This document shows positions 10,757-19,685 of a DNA stretch of 48,693 nt, one piece after another. A model generated the notes under the pieces. It saw nothing but the letters and a program-made list of their open reading frames with translations. It had not been told where the DNA came from and did not search any database. The stretch lies in contig CALZJE010000002.1 of the NCBI GenBank assembly GCA_945787715.1, positions 76,417 through 125,109 of the forward strand, read 5' to 3'. The stretch comes from an uncultured Ectothiorhodospiraceae bacterium (GTDB lineage: Bacteria > Pseudomonadota > Gammaproteobacteria > S012-40). A program made the translations under genes and the position numbers. Within the stretch, counting starts at the first letter, position 1, and each line of letters starts with the position of its first letter.

Positions 10757-11128
10757 ATGAATGGTCCAATGCCAACTGAGATTAAGTTGCATCAAAAATC
10801 TCGAATACTTGAAGTGACTTTTGATGATGGCTCTCATTTCAATTTTACTTGTGAATTTCTACGTGTACATTCTCCTTCAGCTGAGGTTCGAGGTCACGGC
10901 CCCGGTCAAGAGACTTTGCAGCTTGGCAAAGAGGATGTAGAAATTAATAAAATCGAACCTATCGGAAGGTATGCTATCAAGCCATATTTTTCGGATGGAC
11001 ACGACTCTGGAATATTCTCCTGGGTTGAGCTGCATAAGCTGGGGATACATCAAACAGAGTTGTGGAACGATTATCTTGCACAGCTCAAAGCGGCTGGACA
11101 TGAGCGGAAAGTTACCATTCCAAACTAA
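10757..11128 (+). CDS. DUF971 protein (GBBH-like N-terminal domain)
   Basis: This 123-residue protein is a stand-alone copy of the domain found at the N-terminus of gamma-butyrobetaine hydroxylases. It has [16 protein letters not shown], the [18 protein letters not shown] segment and the [13 protein letters not shown] motif. In many proteobacteria it follows hslVU, as here (13 bases after hslU). The family may bind metal or iron-sulphur clusters, but I see no Cys motif (only one Cys), and its role is unknown. Confidence 0.88.
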   Translation: MNGPMPTEIKLHQKSRILEVTFDDGSHFNFTCEFLRVHSPSAEVRGHGPGQETLQLGKEDVEINKIEPIGRYAIKPYFSDGHDSGIFSWVELHKLGIHQTELWNDYLAQLKAAGHERKVTIPN

Positions 11129-11175
11129 TCCGGATAATAATTCATGAAATATCCGAACAATACAAAAGAATCAAC

Positions 11176-11940
11176 ATGACGACAGAAGAAAAAAATAACC
11201 AAGACAGCACTCACTTCGGATACAAACAAGTTAAAACTGAAGAGAAAGCAGGAAAGGTTGCAGAAGTATTCCATTCGGTTGCAGATAAATATGATGTGAT
11301 GAATGACCTGATGTCATTTGGAGTTCACCGTTTATGGAAACGTATTACCATGGAGTATGTTCGTCCTCGACCAGGACAGAAAATGCTCGATCTTGCAGGA
11401 GGCACAGGTGATCTTGCCTCCAAGATAGCCGCCAAAGTCGGTGAAGATGGACTGGTTATACTCTCTGACATTAATGATTCAATGTTGAAGGTAGGGCGAG
11501 ATCGCTTAATTGATAAAGGTCTGGTCAGTAATGTGAGATATGTGCAGGCAAATGCTCAGAGTCTACCGTTCCCTGATAACTATTTTGACTGCATTACCAT
11601 TGCCTTTGGTTTGCGCAACGTCACGTTTAAAGAGCAGGCGCTAGCGTCTATGTATCGAGTGCTCAAGCCCGGTGGAAAGGTACTCGTATTAGAATTCTCA
11701 AAGCCTGTTTTGCCGGGGCTAGATAAAATTTACGATTTTTATTCCTTCAAAATTTTACCTCAAATGGGTAAAGTGGTCGCGAGCGACGCAGACAGTTATC
11801 AATATCTTGCTGAATCAATTAGGATGCATCCAGACCAGGAAACTCTGAAAGGGATGATGAGCGAAGCAGGTTTCGAACGCTGCGACTACACCAATATGTC
11901 TGGTGGTATTGTTGCCTTGCATCGCGGATACAAATTTTGA
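11176..11940 (+). CDS. ubiE: Ubiquinone/menaquinone C-methyltransferase UbiE
   Basis: UbiE is the SAM-dependent enzyme adding the C-methyl group in ubiquinone and menaquinone synthesis. The 254-residue protein has the SAM-binding [13 protein letters not shown] near residue 75, [13 protein letters not shown] near residue 133, [15 protein letters not shown] and an N-terminal [16 protein letters not shown] typical of UbiE. The C-terminal [12 protein letters not shown] matches family ends. The stop codon overlaps the TTG start of the following RDD gene, the first link in a chain of overlapping ubi genes. Confidence 0.97.
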   Translation: MTTEEKNNQDSTHFGYKQVKTEEKAGKVAEVFHSVADKYDVMNDLMSFGVHRLWKRITMEYVRPRPGQKMLDLAGGTGDLASKIAAKVGEDGLVILSDINDSMLKVGRDRLIDKGLVSNVRYVQANAQSLPFPDNYFDCITIAFGLRNVTFKEQALASMYRVLKPGGKVLVLEFSKPVLPGLDKIYDFYSFKILPQMGKVVASDADSYQYLAESIRMHPDQETLKGMMSEAGFERCDYTNMSGGIVALHRGYKF

Positions 11941-12446
11941 GCGAAACCCAAATTGATTTAGAAGAATACGCAGGATTTGGTCGCCGATTAGCAGCTGCCA
12001 TAATTGATACTGTTATTCTTGGTATTTTAGCGGCTATCTTGCATTATCTAATCTTTGGTAACAGTGGATTGGAAATTGTGATTGGTCCTGAAGGATTTAA
12101 CATCCAATCTAATAGTGGTTGGATCGAGCAGTTATTATTTCTTGTAATCACGGTTTTTATGTGGATTAAATTTCTAGGCACTCCTGGGAAGCTTTTACTT
12201 GGCTGTCATGTTGTTGATGCGGAATCGAAACAAGCATTGCAATTAGGACAGGCGATTCTCCGTTACGTCGGTTATTTTGTTTCACTTCTCCCTCTCGGTT
12301 TAGGGTTTTTCTGGATTATCTGGGATAAACGCAAACAAGGTTTTCACGATAAAATTGCCGGCACTGTCGTTATCGTAGAATCACATCATAGAGAAAATGA
12401 CGAATCTCAAAAAACTCTGGAACAGTTAGTGGAAGAATTACGATGA
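11937..12446 (+). CDS. RDD family membrane protein
   Basis: This 169-residue protein has [15 protein letters not shown], the RDD-type start with Arg-Arg and a membrane Asp. It has three or so transmembrane helices (residues about 20-42, 65-85, 110-135) and a [16 protein letters not shown] motif seen in the family. RDD proteins are of unclear function; some affect ion tolerance. The start is TTG 11937 overlapping the ubiE stop, and its own stop overlaps the ubiJ ATG (ATGA). This position inside the ubi run is unusual and implies coupled translation with UbiE and UbiJ. Confidence 0.9.
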   Translation: MSETQIDLEEYAGFGRRLAAAIIDTVILGILAAILHYLIFGNSGLEIVIGPEGFNIQSNSGWIEQLLFLVITVFMWIKFLGTPGKLLLGCHVVDAESKQALQLGQAILRYVGYFVSLLPLGLGFFWIIWDKRKQGFHDKIAGTVVIVESHHRENDESQKTLEQLVEELR

Positions 12447-13051
12447 ACTTGCCACCAGGTTTTGCCCCTTTGATAGAACTGCCTCTAAATCGTGCCTTAC
12501 AACTTGATGATCATACATTACAGAGCGTTATTGCACTTAATGGGAAAGTGATTGGCATTGATTTACAAGTGTTGAATATTCAATTCTATCTTGCACCGAC
12601 ACTCGATGGTATTCAGGTGCTATCTAGCATTGATGGCGAACCAGATACAATCATTCGCGGGACTCCAATGTCACTTCTACAAATTGCCATAACAAAAGAG
12701 CGTGATGCTCTTATAAAAGGTGAAGTGACTATTGATGGCGATATGCAATTGGGACAAAAATTCCAGCGCATTCTCAACGGTCTCGATATTGATTGGGAGG
12801 AGCCTTTCTCCAAAATTGTGGGAGATGTGGCTGCTCACCAGGTTGGTGAAGCCATAAGAAGCTTTGCTGAGTTTGGCAAGATGGCGTTAAGTTCATTAAC
12901 AAACTCAACGTCGGAATATTATCAAGAAGAGACACAAGATATTATCAATAGCACTGAGTTGGATCGCTTTAGTAATACGGTTGATAAGGCACGTGCAGAT
13001 GTTGATCGCTTGGAAGCACGTATAAAGAAATTAAGTAACCTCTCTGCATAG
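12443..13051 (+). CDS. ubiJ: UbiJ, SCP2-domain ubiquinone accessory factor
   Basis: UbiJ is a lipid-binding SCP2-like protein of the soluble Ubi complex, thought to hold ubiquinone intermediates. The 202-residue protein shows an SCP2 fold pattern in residues 20-110 (GKVIGIDLQVLNIQFYL, TIRGTPMSLL, DGDMQLGQKFQRIL, DWEEPFSKIVGDVAAHQVG) and a C-terminal helical tail ending in a short coiled coil, as in other UbiJ proteins. Starts by ATGA overlap with the RDD gene and is followed by ubiB. Confidence 0.93.
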   Translation: MNLPPGFAPLIELPLNRALQLDDHTLQSVIALNGKVIGIDLQVLNIQFYLAPTLDGIQVLSSIDGEPDTIIRGTPMSLLQIAITKERDALIKGEVTIDGDMQLGQKFQRILNGLDIDWEEPFSKIVGDVAAHQVGEAIRSFAEFGKMALSSLTNSTSEYYQEETQDIINSTELDRFSNTVDKARADVDRLEARIKKLSNLSA

Positions 13052-13126
13052 ATAAATGACACAATTATCAATCCAGGTTTTCTGGCTTGTTGTGAAATTG
13101 AATGAGAAATTTTAAGGACAGCTTTT

Positions 13127-14791
13127 GTGATACCCGTTCGCCAGATGATGCGCTTATTGCATATTAATCGCGTATTAGTTAAACATGGACTAGATGATTT
13201 AGTATTTGCGATTCACCTTTTTCGCCCAGTGCGTTTTGTTCAAAAAGCGATGCCCTGGCGGTGGTTTAAAAAGGAAGATGCACATCCAATGGGGGAGCGT
13301 ATACGCTGTGCCTTGGAAGACCTCGGGCCAATTTTTGTCAAGTTTGGGCAAATGCTCTCTACAAGGCCGGATTTGTTACCGCCTGATATAGCGAAGGAGT
13401 TGTCTAAGCTGCAAGATAAAGTCCCTCCTTTTCCCAGTGAAGTAGCTAAGCAAGTTATAGAAAAATCTTACGGTAAAAACATTGAAGAGATATTTGCCGC
13501 GTTTGAACCAAAACCACTCGCATCAGCGTCAATTGCACAAGTCCATGTTGCTCAATTACACGATGGCAAAGAGGTTATTGTCAAAGTCGTTCGCCCTGAC
13601 ATTATTAAAACCATCACGCGTGATATTGCATTGCTGTATGTGATAGCAGAACTTGCTCAAAAATACTGGGCTGATGGTCGACGCTTGCGACCTGTTGAGG
13701 TGGTCAGTGAATATGAAAAAACAATAATTGATGAATTGGACATGCAGCGCGAAGCAGCTTCAGCCACCCAAATACGCAGAAATTTTGCTGAGTCAAATTT
13801 ACTCTACATTCCAGAAGTTTATTGGCCTTATACACGAAAATCCGTCATGGTTATGGAGCGTGTTTATGGTACACCGATTGGCAATGTTGATGTGTTAAGA
13901 GAGCAAAATATTGACTTGGTAAAACTTTCGGAACAGGGAGTGCAAATATTTTTTACACAGGTTTTTAAACATAACTTCTTCCATGCAGATATGCACCCCG
14001 GTAATATTTTTGTTTCTTCTGAAGGCCAATATATTGCTATCGACTTCGGTATTGTCGGTACTTTAAATCCTGAAGATCAGCGCTATCTGGCTGAAAACTT
14101 TCTTGCGTTTTTTAATCGTGACTATCGACGAGTTGCTGAATTACACGTTGAATCGGGATGGGTACCTTCAACGACAAGGGCGGATGAGTTTGAATCGGCT
14201 ATTCGATCTGTGTGCGAGCCAATTTTTGAAAAACCATTAAAAGAAATTTCATTTGGCCAATTGTTATTGCGACTATTTCAAACAGCAAGACGTTTCGATA
14301 TGGAAGTGCAGCCACAACTTGTGTTACTGCAAAAAACTTTACTGAATATTGAAGGCCTGGGTCGCGAATTAAATCCTGACCTTGATCTTTGGAAGACTGC
14401 CAAACCTTTTCTCGAAGGTTGGATGGCTGAGCGCATTGGTGTGCGTTCTATGTTCAAAAAACTTGGTATTAATGCGCCTTTGTGGGTTGAAAAATTACCG
14501 GAAATGCCAGCGCTTGTTTATGACACTATGACGCAAATGAAACGGTATCACCAGCAGCAACTTGAGCAAGATAAAAAGAGTGAAGCGCTTCATAAACAGA
14601 TGATCTCCATCACCCAAAAGGCATACATAGTTGTGTTTGGCGCGGCGTTAATTATCGCAGCTACACTTTTTACCGTATATTCTCAGCAGTCAACAATCGA
14701 ATTGGAAGATGTGCCATTCTTTGGCTGGGTATTACTCAGTTTTGGCTTTGGCATTCTCTACTACGCATGGCCCTCCCAAAAACGAACTTAG
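13127..14791 (+). CDS. ubiB: UbiB, atypical kinase-like ATPase of ubiquinone synthesis
   Basis: UbiB is a membrane-tethered ADCK/ABC1-family ATPase needed for ubiquinone production. The 554-residue protein has the family KxGQ motif ([16 protein letters not shown]), the Ala-rich loop [11 protein letters not shown], kinase-like [11 protein letters not shown] with AIDFGIVG, and two C-terminal transmembrane helices (residues about 499-518 and 525-545). The start used is GTG 13127; ATG 13145 is possible. It overlaps the next gene by 25 bases. Confidence 0.96.
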   Translation: MIPVRQMMRLLHINRVLVKHGLDDLVFAIHLFRPVRFVQKAMPWRWFKKEDAHPMGERIRCALEDLGPIFVKFGQMLSTRPDLLPPDIAKELSKLQDKVPPFPSEVAKQVIEKSYGKNIEEIFAAFEPKPLASASIAQVHVAQLHDGKEVIVKVVRPDIIKTITRDIALLYVIAELAQKYWADGRRLRPVEVVSEYEKTIIDELDMQREAASATQIRRNFAESNLLYIPEVYWPYTRKSVMVMERVYGTPIGNVDVLREQNIDLVKLSEQGVQIFFTQVFKHNFFHADMHPGNIFVSSEGQYIAIDFGIVGTLNPEDQRYLAENFLAFFNRDYRRVAELHVESGWVPSTTRADEFESAIRSVCEPIFEKPLKEISFGQLLLRLFQTARRFDMEVQPQLVLLQKTLLNIEGLGRELNPDLDLWKTAKPFLEGWMAERIGVRSMFKKLGINAPLWVEKLPEMPALVYDTMTQMKRYHQQQLEQDKKSEALHKQMISITQKAYIVVFGAALIIAATLFTVYSQQSTIELEDVPFFGWVLLSFGFGILYYAWPSQKRT

Positions 14792-15924
14792 TACACTCTC
14801 TCGGGGCTTATACTTTTCCCTGGAGGGATTATAACCAGGTTAGATTGTATATTAACGGTGAATCATTTTTTCCAGCCATGCTCACTGCTATATCAAATGC
14901 AAAACATTATGTAATGTTAGAAATGTATCTCGTAGAATCCGGTTTGATTGCTACTCGCTTTATACAAATGCTGAACGAGGTAGCGGAGAGAGGCGTAAAA
15001 GTCTTCTTATTGTTTGATGCCTTCGGTAGCAGTGGTTTTAAAACAGCTGACAGGGATAAACTGGCTCACGAAAATATCTCTTTAATATTTTACAACCCAC
15101 TTAATTACGGTACACTCCGGCGAAATCTGTTTCGGGATCATCGAAAAATTCTAGTAGTTGATAAAACAAGCGCGTTTATTGGTGGTGCAGGAATTGCGGA
15201 TGCGTTTATTTCTACAAAGGCTGATGCTGGTTGGCGGGAAACCCTGTTAGAAGTTAATGGTGATTGTGTTTGCGATTGGGTGAAAGCATTTTCTAGAAGC
15301 TGGAGTAGTTATGCGTCCTTACCGTTGCCCGAATGTGAGGATGACAATGAAATAATACAGTCTGTTGTTCCATGCCGTATTAGCTGCTCTGTTGGATCGA
15401 GCCGACTTGGAATTAAAAGATCCTTGATAAAGCGGATTCGAAGTGCTGAACGAACTATCTGGATATCAACCGCTTACTTTGTTCCTTCAATGAAAGTCAG
15501 GCGAGCATTAGTACGAGCCGCTAAACGTGGTGTTGATGTGAAACTACTTTTACCTGGGGAGAAATCAGATCATCCTGCTATTAGACATGCTGGGAGACGA
15601 TTTTATTATCGATTACTAAGAGCAGGTATCGGTATTTATGAATATCAACCACGTTTCCTCCACCAAAAGGTACTGCTCTGTGATAGTTGGGTGTCTATCG
15701 GCTCTAGTAATATTGATCGCTGGAATTTTCGCTGGAATTTAGAAGCGAATCAGGAAGTGGAAAATCAGGTATTTGTTGATGAAGTTACCGAAATGTTTAA
15801 AAACGATTTTGTAGAAAGTGAAAAAATTGAATTGGATCGGTGGCAAAAACGTCCTTGGTATTATCGATTGCAAGAGTGGTTTTGGGGGAAGGTGGATCAG
15901 ATCATTGACAGAATTTTACGATAA
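14767..15924 (+). CDS. Cardiolipin synthase-like phospholipase D protein (ClsB type)
   Basis: The 385-residue protein has two phospholipase-D HKD motifs: [21 protein letters not shown] and [19 protein letters not shown]. The opening [20 protein letters not shown] resembles ClsB, which lacks N-terminal membrane helices. ClsB-type enzymes form cardiolipin from phospholipids at the inner membrane. ATG 14767 lies inside the end of ubiB, so translation may be coupled. The gene ends with a TAA that is also the left target-site repeat of the inverted-repeat element following it. Confidence 0.85.
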   Translation: MALPKTNLVHSLGAYTFPWRDYNQVRLYINGESFFPAMLTAISNAKHYVMLEMYLVESGLIATRFIQMLNEVAERGVKVFLLFDAFGSSGFKTADRDKLAHENISLIFYNPLNYGTLRRNLFRDHRKILVVDKTSAFIGGAGIADAFISTKADAGWRETLLEVNGDCVCDWVKAFSRSWSSYASLPLPECEDDNEIIQSVVPCRISCSVGSSRLGIKRSLIKRIRSAERTIWISTAYFVPSMKVRRALVRAAKRGVDVKLLLPGEKSDHPAIRHAGRRFYYRLLRAGIGIYEYQPRFLHQKVLLCDSWVSIGSSNIDRWNFRWNLEANQEVENQVFVDEVTEMFKNDFVESEKIELDRWQKRPWYYRLQEWFWGKVDQIIDRILR

Positions 15925-16115
15925 TCCTAGAAAAAGCAGTTGATCCATGAAATATACCCCAAGGGTACTTCCTGATGGGCGTAACGCAGCCTCTTGTTTC
16001 GCCTAGCTATATGAAAAAAGCTTGCTTTACCAACCAGATGAAGACAACTTTTTTCATTACGCTATTCAAAACAATATTCTACGTTCTATTTTACGTCCAA
16101 CTGCTTTTTCTAGGA
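15925..16115. mobile_element. MITE-like element with perfect terminal inverted repeats
   Basis: A 191-base non-coding stretch is bounded by 18-bp perfect inverted repeats: TCCTAGAAAAAGCAGTTG (15925-15942) and CAACTGCTTTTTCTAGGA (16098-16115). Direct TAA trinucleotides flank it at 15922-15924 and 16116-16118, consistent with a 3-bp target duplication. There is no transposase. The left TAA is the stop codon of the upstream gene. It contains a 35-codon hydrophobic ORF from ATG 16011 ending in the right-flank TAA. A long-range RNA hairpin is the alternative. Confidence 0.65.
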
Positions 16116-16128
16116 TAATGGAGTTTAG

Positions 16129-16575
16129 ATGAGTAGGCTATTGAGTATAGCAGTGAGAGAGCGAAAACGAGGGCCAATGGAATTACTTGACTCAGCATCT
16201 GTTACATTGAATAAGGGTGTTGAGAACGATTTTCGTGGTAAACCAGGAAATCGTCAAGTTACCGTGTTGTCAAAAAAAGCATGGCGGGCTGCCTGTGATG
16301 AATTGAATCTAACTTTAGATTGGTCGATACGCCGTTCTAATTTACTAGTCGATGAATTAGAGCTCTATATATCATCAGGTAAGATTATAAAAATCGGTGA
16401 AGTAGAATTACAAATAACTCGCGAAACAGATCCATGCGAACGTATGGAGGAAACTGTGCCGGGGTTATTTAACGCTTTGACGAAAGAGTGGCGTGGCGGG
16501 GTGTGTTGCCGAGTTGTGCGTGAAGGCGAAATTAAAGTTGGGGATGAAGTAGAGATATATGAACATAACAAATGA
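16129..16575 (+). CDS. MOSC-domain protein
   Basis: This 148-residue single-domain MOSC protein belongs to the family related to the molybdenum-cofactor sulfurase C-terminus. It has the N-terminal GVENDFRGKPGNRQVTVLS, the RRSNLLVDELEL strand and the conserved Cys motif TDPCERM, with a C-terminal GDEVEIYE strand. Such proteins are thought to bind molybdopterin or handle sulphur. It overlaps the next gene by 17 bases. The presence of moaA, C, D, E and moeB further along the window fits a molybdenum-cofactor context but is not linkage. Confidence 0.88.
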   Translation: MSRLLSIAVRERKRGPMELLDSASVTLNKGVENDFRGKPGNRQVTVLSKKAWRAACDELNLTLDWSIRRSNLLVDELELYISSGKIIKIGEVELQITRETDPCERMEETVPGLFNALTKEWRGGVCCRVVREGEIKVGDEVEIYEHNK

Positions 16576-17134
16576 AAACGCTATTGAGCAAAAAGTCATC
16601 TTTGAAACCAAGCAGTGGATTGAGAAAATCATCATTGCACATAACTTTTGTCCATTTGCCAAAAAGCCGTTCAATCAAGACACAATCCATTACAAAGTAT
16701 CCAAAGCAACGAGTAGTGAAGCAGTTGTGGATGACTTGGTTGACGAACTATTGTGTTTACACGAGGCATCACCTACTGAAGTAGAAACTTCGTTATTAAT
16801 TGTCCCCGACTCATTAGCGGATTTTGAGGACTATAATCAATTTCTCGATGTGGTCGACTCTGCTTTGGAAGAACTTGATCTCACCGATATTATTCAGGTT
16901 GCTTCATTCCATCCCAAGTATTGTTTTGCTGATTTAGATCCAGACGATGTGAGAAATTATACTAATCGCTCGATCTATCCTATGCTTCATTTAATTCGGG
17001 AAGATAGTGTTGAACATGCGCGTGCTACCCATCCCGATGTGGAAGCTATTCCAGAAAAGAATATGGATTTGTTGCTTGAGATGGGATTGGATGTCATTCG
17101 GCATCAGCGAAAGTCTTGTTTGAAGAATCAATAG
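16559..17134 (+). CDS. DUF1415 family protein
   Basis: This 191-residue protein carries the family hallmarks: FETKQWIEKIIIAHNFCPFAKKP near the N-terminus, IIQVASFHPKYCFAD in the middle, and YTNRSIYPMLHLIREDSVEHA. Cys31 in NFCPFA and the HPKY segment suggest a cytoplasmic thiol or metal-using protein, but function is unknown. It starts inside the MOSC gene (17-base overlap), so the two are probably co-translated. Confidence 0.88.
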   Translation: MNITNENAIEQKVIFETKQWIEKIIIAHNFCPFAKKPFNQDTIHYKVSKATSSEAVVDDLVDELLCLHEASPTEVETSLLIVPDSLADFEDYNQFLDVVDSALEELDLTDIIQVASFHPKYCFADLDPDDVRNYTNRSIYPMLHLIREDSVEHARATHPDVEAIPEKNMDLLLEMGLDVIRHQRKSCLKNQ

Positions 17135-17617
17135 GAATAAGGGGAGTGGATATGAATGAAAATACGCAGTTTATATTTTAAGCAGTTATATTTATTTATG
17201 ATGTTTTAATCCATAGCGTGCACAGAGATTAATTTATCTTAAAATTGACAGATTGAATATCGCACATCGATTTTTCAATTCGAAATAATAAGTAAACGGA
17301 TTCGTTGCCGATATGAATGAGTAGTGGGACTTTATATAAATTAGCAAGATCAGTTAACTGGAGATATTTTTAGTCAACTGTTATACCATTATAGATTCTT
17401 AAGTCGTTAAAAAACAAAGGCTAAAGAGGAGTTCAGAATTATTTGTTTGACTTGCCCTATTGAGTGTTATACATTGTTAAACACATTAAAGGTTGAATTG
17501 CCTGCTGTGTGCTTGATTTAACTAAAAGGGGCTGTATTTATATGCCTATAAATAACACTGAATTTTGCTATGTGATACATAACTTAAAAAGTTAGTACCA
17601 ATATAGCGATAGCGGAG
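17135..17617. other. Intergenic gap before the envelope cluster
   Basis: About 480 AT-rich bases without a credible gene. It contains a possible promoter (17447-17475) and an 8-bp AT-only inverted repeat (TATTTATA / TATAAATA, 17535-17554) lying between that promoter and the regulator gene. The repeat could be an operator for the ribbon-helix-helix protein encoded downstream; that is inference. Confidence 0.4.
17447..17475 (+). promoter_or_regulatory. Possible sigma-70 promoter
   Basis: TTGACT, a 17-base spacer and TACATT lie about 150 bases before the RHH regulator. The -35 is good and the -10 weak. Confidence 0.35.
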
Positions 17618-17626
17618 ATGAGAATA

Positions 17627-18082
17627 ATGAACGACACAAAAAGAAGAGATAAAACATATAATCCTGGTATGGAAATGAGAGAAAAAGCAATGTCAATTGC
17701 TATGAAACGCAAGGAAGAATACCTAGGAGCACGTGTACCTAAAGCGTTGAAAGAGCGAGTGATTATTAAAGCTGATGAAATGGGCATTCCGGTATCTTTA
17801 CTAATTCGTCGTGTTTTAGAAGAAGCATTTTCAGAGGGTGCGGATAAAAGTTCTATTGTATCTACTGCCGCTACATCGATGCCTATTGTTGATACCCAAA
17901 AACAGGAGAAGTTTAGCGATATTATTGGCTGGAAGAATATGGAAGTAAATCAGGATCGCAGCTGTGAGCGTTGCCGGGAACCATTACCCAAAGGAACTGT
18001 TGCCGAGCTAGGATTCAACTCTTCGGATACAGGATATGTGATTGTCTGTCATCAATGCAAAACACAATTAACCAATACCTAA
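17627..18082 (+). CDS. Ribbon-helix-helix protein with C-terminal zinc ribbon
   Basis: About 151 residues. Residues around 28-65 (EYLGARVPKALKERVIIKADEMGIPVSLLIRRVLEEAF; split here as a strand followed by two helices) fit the Arc/MetJ ribbon-helix-helix DNA-binding fold. A linker follows, and the C-terminus has CERC and CHQC about 30 residues apart, a likely zinc ribbon. I infer a metal- or redox-sensitive regulator. ATG 17627 suits GGAG upstream; ATG 17618 is also in frame. Its end overlaps the start of the barrel gene by 28 bases, suggesting control of the downstream envelope cluster. Confidence 0.75.
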   Translation: MNDTKRRDKTYNPGMEMREKAMSIAMKRKEEYLGARVPKALKERVIIKADEMGIPVSLLIRRVLEEAFSEGADKSSIVSTAATSMPIVDTQKQEKFSDIIGWKNMEVNQDRSCERCREPLPKGTVAELGFNSSDTGYVIVCHQCKTQLTNT

Positions 18083-19545
18083 TACTACCAATATTTCTAG
18101 TTTTTATGTTGCTCGCAGCAAATTTAGTGGCTGCTGAGATAACAGATGACATTGATATAGCATTACCTGATGATCTCGACATATTGCTTGATGAGAAAGA
18201 ACCGTCGAAGCATGTGTGGGGAGGGTATTTAAAAAATGAAACAGCTTATCGCTTCGATGAGCCACGTAGTTTTACAAAAATTCGTAATGTTGCATCTTTC
18301 AACTGGCAATATCTGCTCTCTTCACGAATAAGGTTTTATACTTCTGGTTGGGCTTATTACGACCATGTATATGATCTATTTAACTACGATACGATCGCGG
18401 CACGCAGTGTGCGTGATGAAGATGAACCGCTGGTTTTCCTTGAACAATTAAAAAAAGAAAAGGACGACAAAAGAGCTGAAATCAAAGAGCTATATGTTGA
18501 TATGTTCTTTGATAATCTAGATATTCGATTAGGCAAACAATATGTTGTTTGGGGTGTTCTTGAAGGAATGCGTATTGTCGATGAAATTAATCCCATGGAT
18601 TTTCATGAACTCATCACGCCGGAATTACTGGATTATCGAATTGCTCTGTGGACTTTTAGAGCCGATTATTATGCAGGTAATACCACTTATGAGCTGATCT
18701 GGATTCCTGATCTCGTGTTTCACCGTTCGGCGCCTCGGGGATCTGAATGGGAATTGTTTCAGGTGTTGGATGGTACAACAAAACCGAAAAGTTTTGAGCC
18801 TGAGTATTCTGAGATTGGCTTTAAAGTGACGCGAGATATGCTCGATGCCGAAATAGCATTCAGCTATTTTTATACTTGGGATGATTATCCAACGACATTT
18901 CGAGTGATATCACAAGAGGATGTAACCAGTGCAACTCCTTCTGAAGAATTACCCATATTCCCAACTTATACCAGGATGCAAATTTTTGGAATGACTTTTA
19001 CCAAAGAAATTTCGGGGGATATTTTAAAAGCGGAATTTGCTTTTGTAAAAGATAAATATTTTGCCATTGTCGATAAGTATGATGATGATGGTTTTTTAGT
19101 CTCTGATGGTGATGTTCAGCGTGATCATGTTCGTTGGGGGCTGGGTTATGACTTCAGTATATTGGGAGCAGATATCAGTCCAGCAATTGGTCAAGCCATC
19201 ATATTAGATTATCGAACTTACCTGTTGACCACTGAATTTGATACCACATTCAATGTATTTCTTCGAAAACCGCTACCTAAATATTCTGCCGTTTTTTCGC
19301 TTTTATATATACATCTATTGAAATTTAAAGAGACTTATATAAAACCACGGGTGCATTTTGATTTAACAGATCACTTTAGGATTACGCTGGGCGGTGATTT
19401 TTTTGTCGGTCAAAGAACAAAATTCGGTCGAAGCGCAGATGCATCAGCGGAAGGTGGATTGGTAACGCCCCAGCAAAGAGCAAGGTTTTTGGGTAATTTT
19501 AATGAAAACAAGCGTTTTATTTTAGAGTTTAAGTATACATTTTGA
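18055..19545 (+). CDS. Outer-membrane beta-barrel protein, DUF1302-like
   Basis: 496 residues from ATG 18055, chosen because it begins a good signal peptide (about residues 1-23, LVFMLLAANLVAAE). The sequence has the DUF1302-like core GKQYVVWGVLEGMRIVDEIN followed by PMDFHELITPELLDYRI, alternating strands throughout and a terminal YTF. Barrels of this kind often sit beside RND/MMPL transporters, as here. Substrate unknown. The start lies inside the RHH regulator gene. It is probably the outer-membrane partner of the RND protein that follows 140 bases later. Confidence 0.7.
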   Translation: MQNTINQYLILPIFLVFMLLAANLVAAEITDDIDIALPDDLDILLDEKEPSKHVWGGYLKNETAYRFDEPRSFTKIRNVASFNWQYLLSSRIRFYTSGWAYYDHVYDLFNYDTIAARSVRDEDEPLVFLEQLKKEKDDKRAEIKELYVDMFFDNLDIRLGKQYVVWGVLEGMRIVDEINPMDFHELITPELLDYRIALWTFRADYYAGNTTYELIWIPDLVFHRSAPRGSEWELFQVLDGTTKPKSFEPEYSEIGFKVTRDMLDAEIAFSYFYTWDDYPTTFRVISQEDVTSATPSEELPIFPTYTRMQIFGMTFTKEISGDILKAEFAFVKDKYFAIVDKYDDDGFLVSDGDVQRDHVRWGLGYDFSILGADISPAIGQAIILDYRTYLLTTEFDTTFNVFLRKPLPKYSAVFSLLYIHLLKFKETYIKPRVHFDLTDHFRITLGGDFFVGQRTKFGRSADASAEGGLVTPQQRARFLGNFNENKRFILEFKYTF

Positions 19546-19685
19546 GTTTTTATGCGAAATATATTTTGCGCAGAGTAGTTGTGTATGTGGGGAATATGCT
19601 GACGTTTGGTTTAATGATGTAGATAAATCAAATTTGAAATTGAAATCCGGTTACATATGTGGGTAAAAAAACGAGAAGGGCAAAA

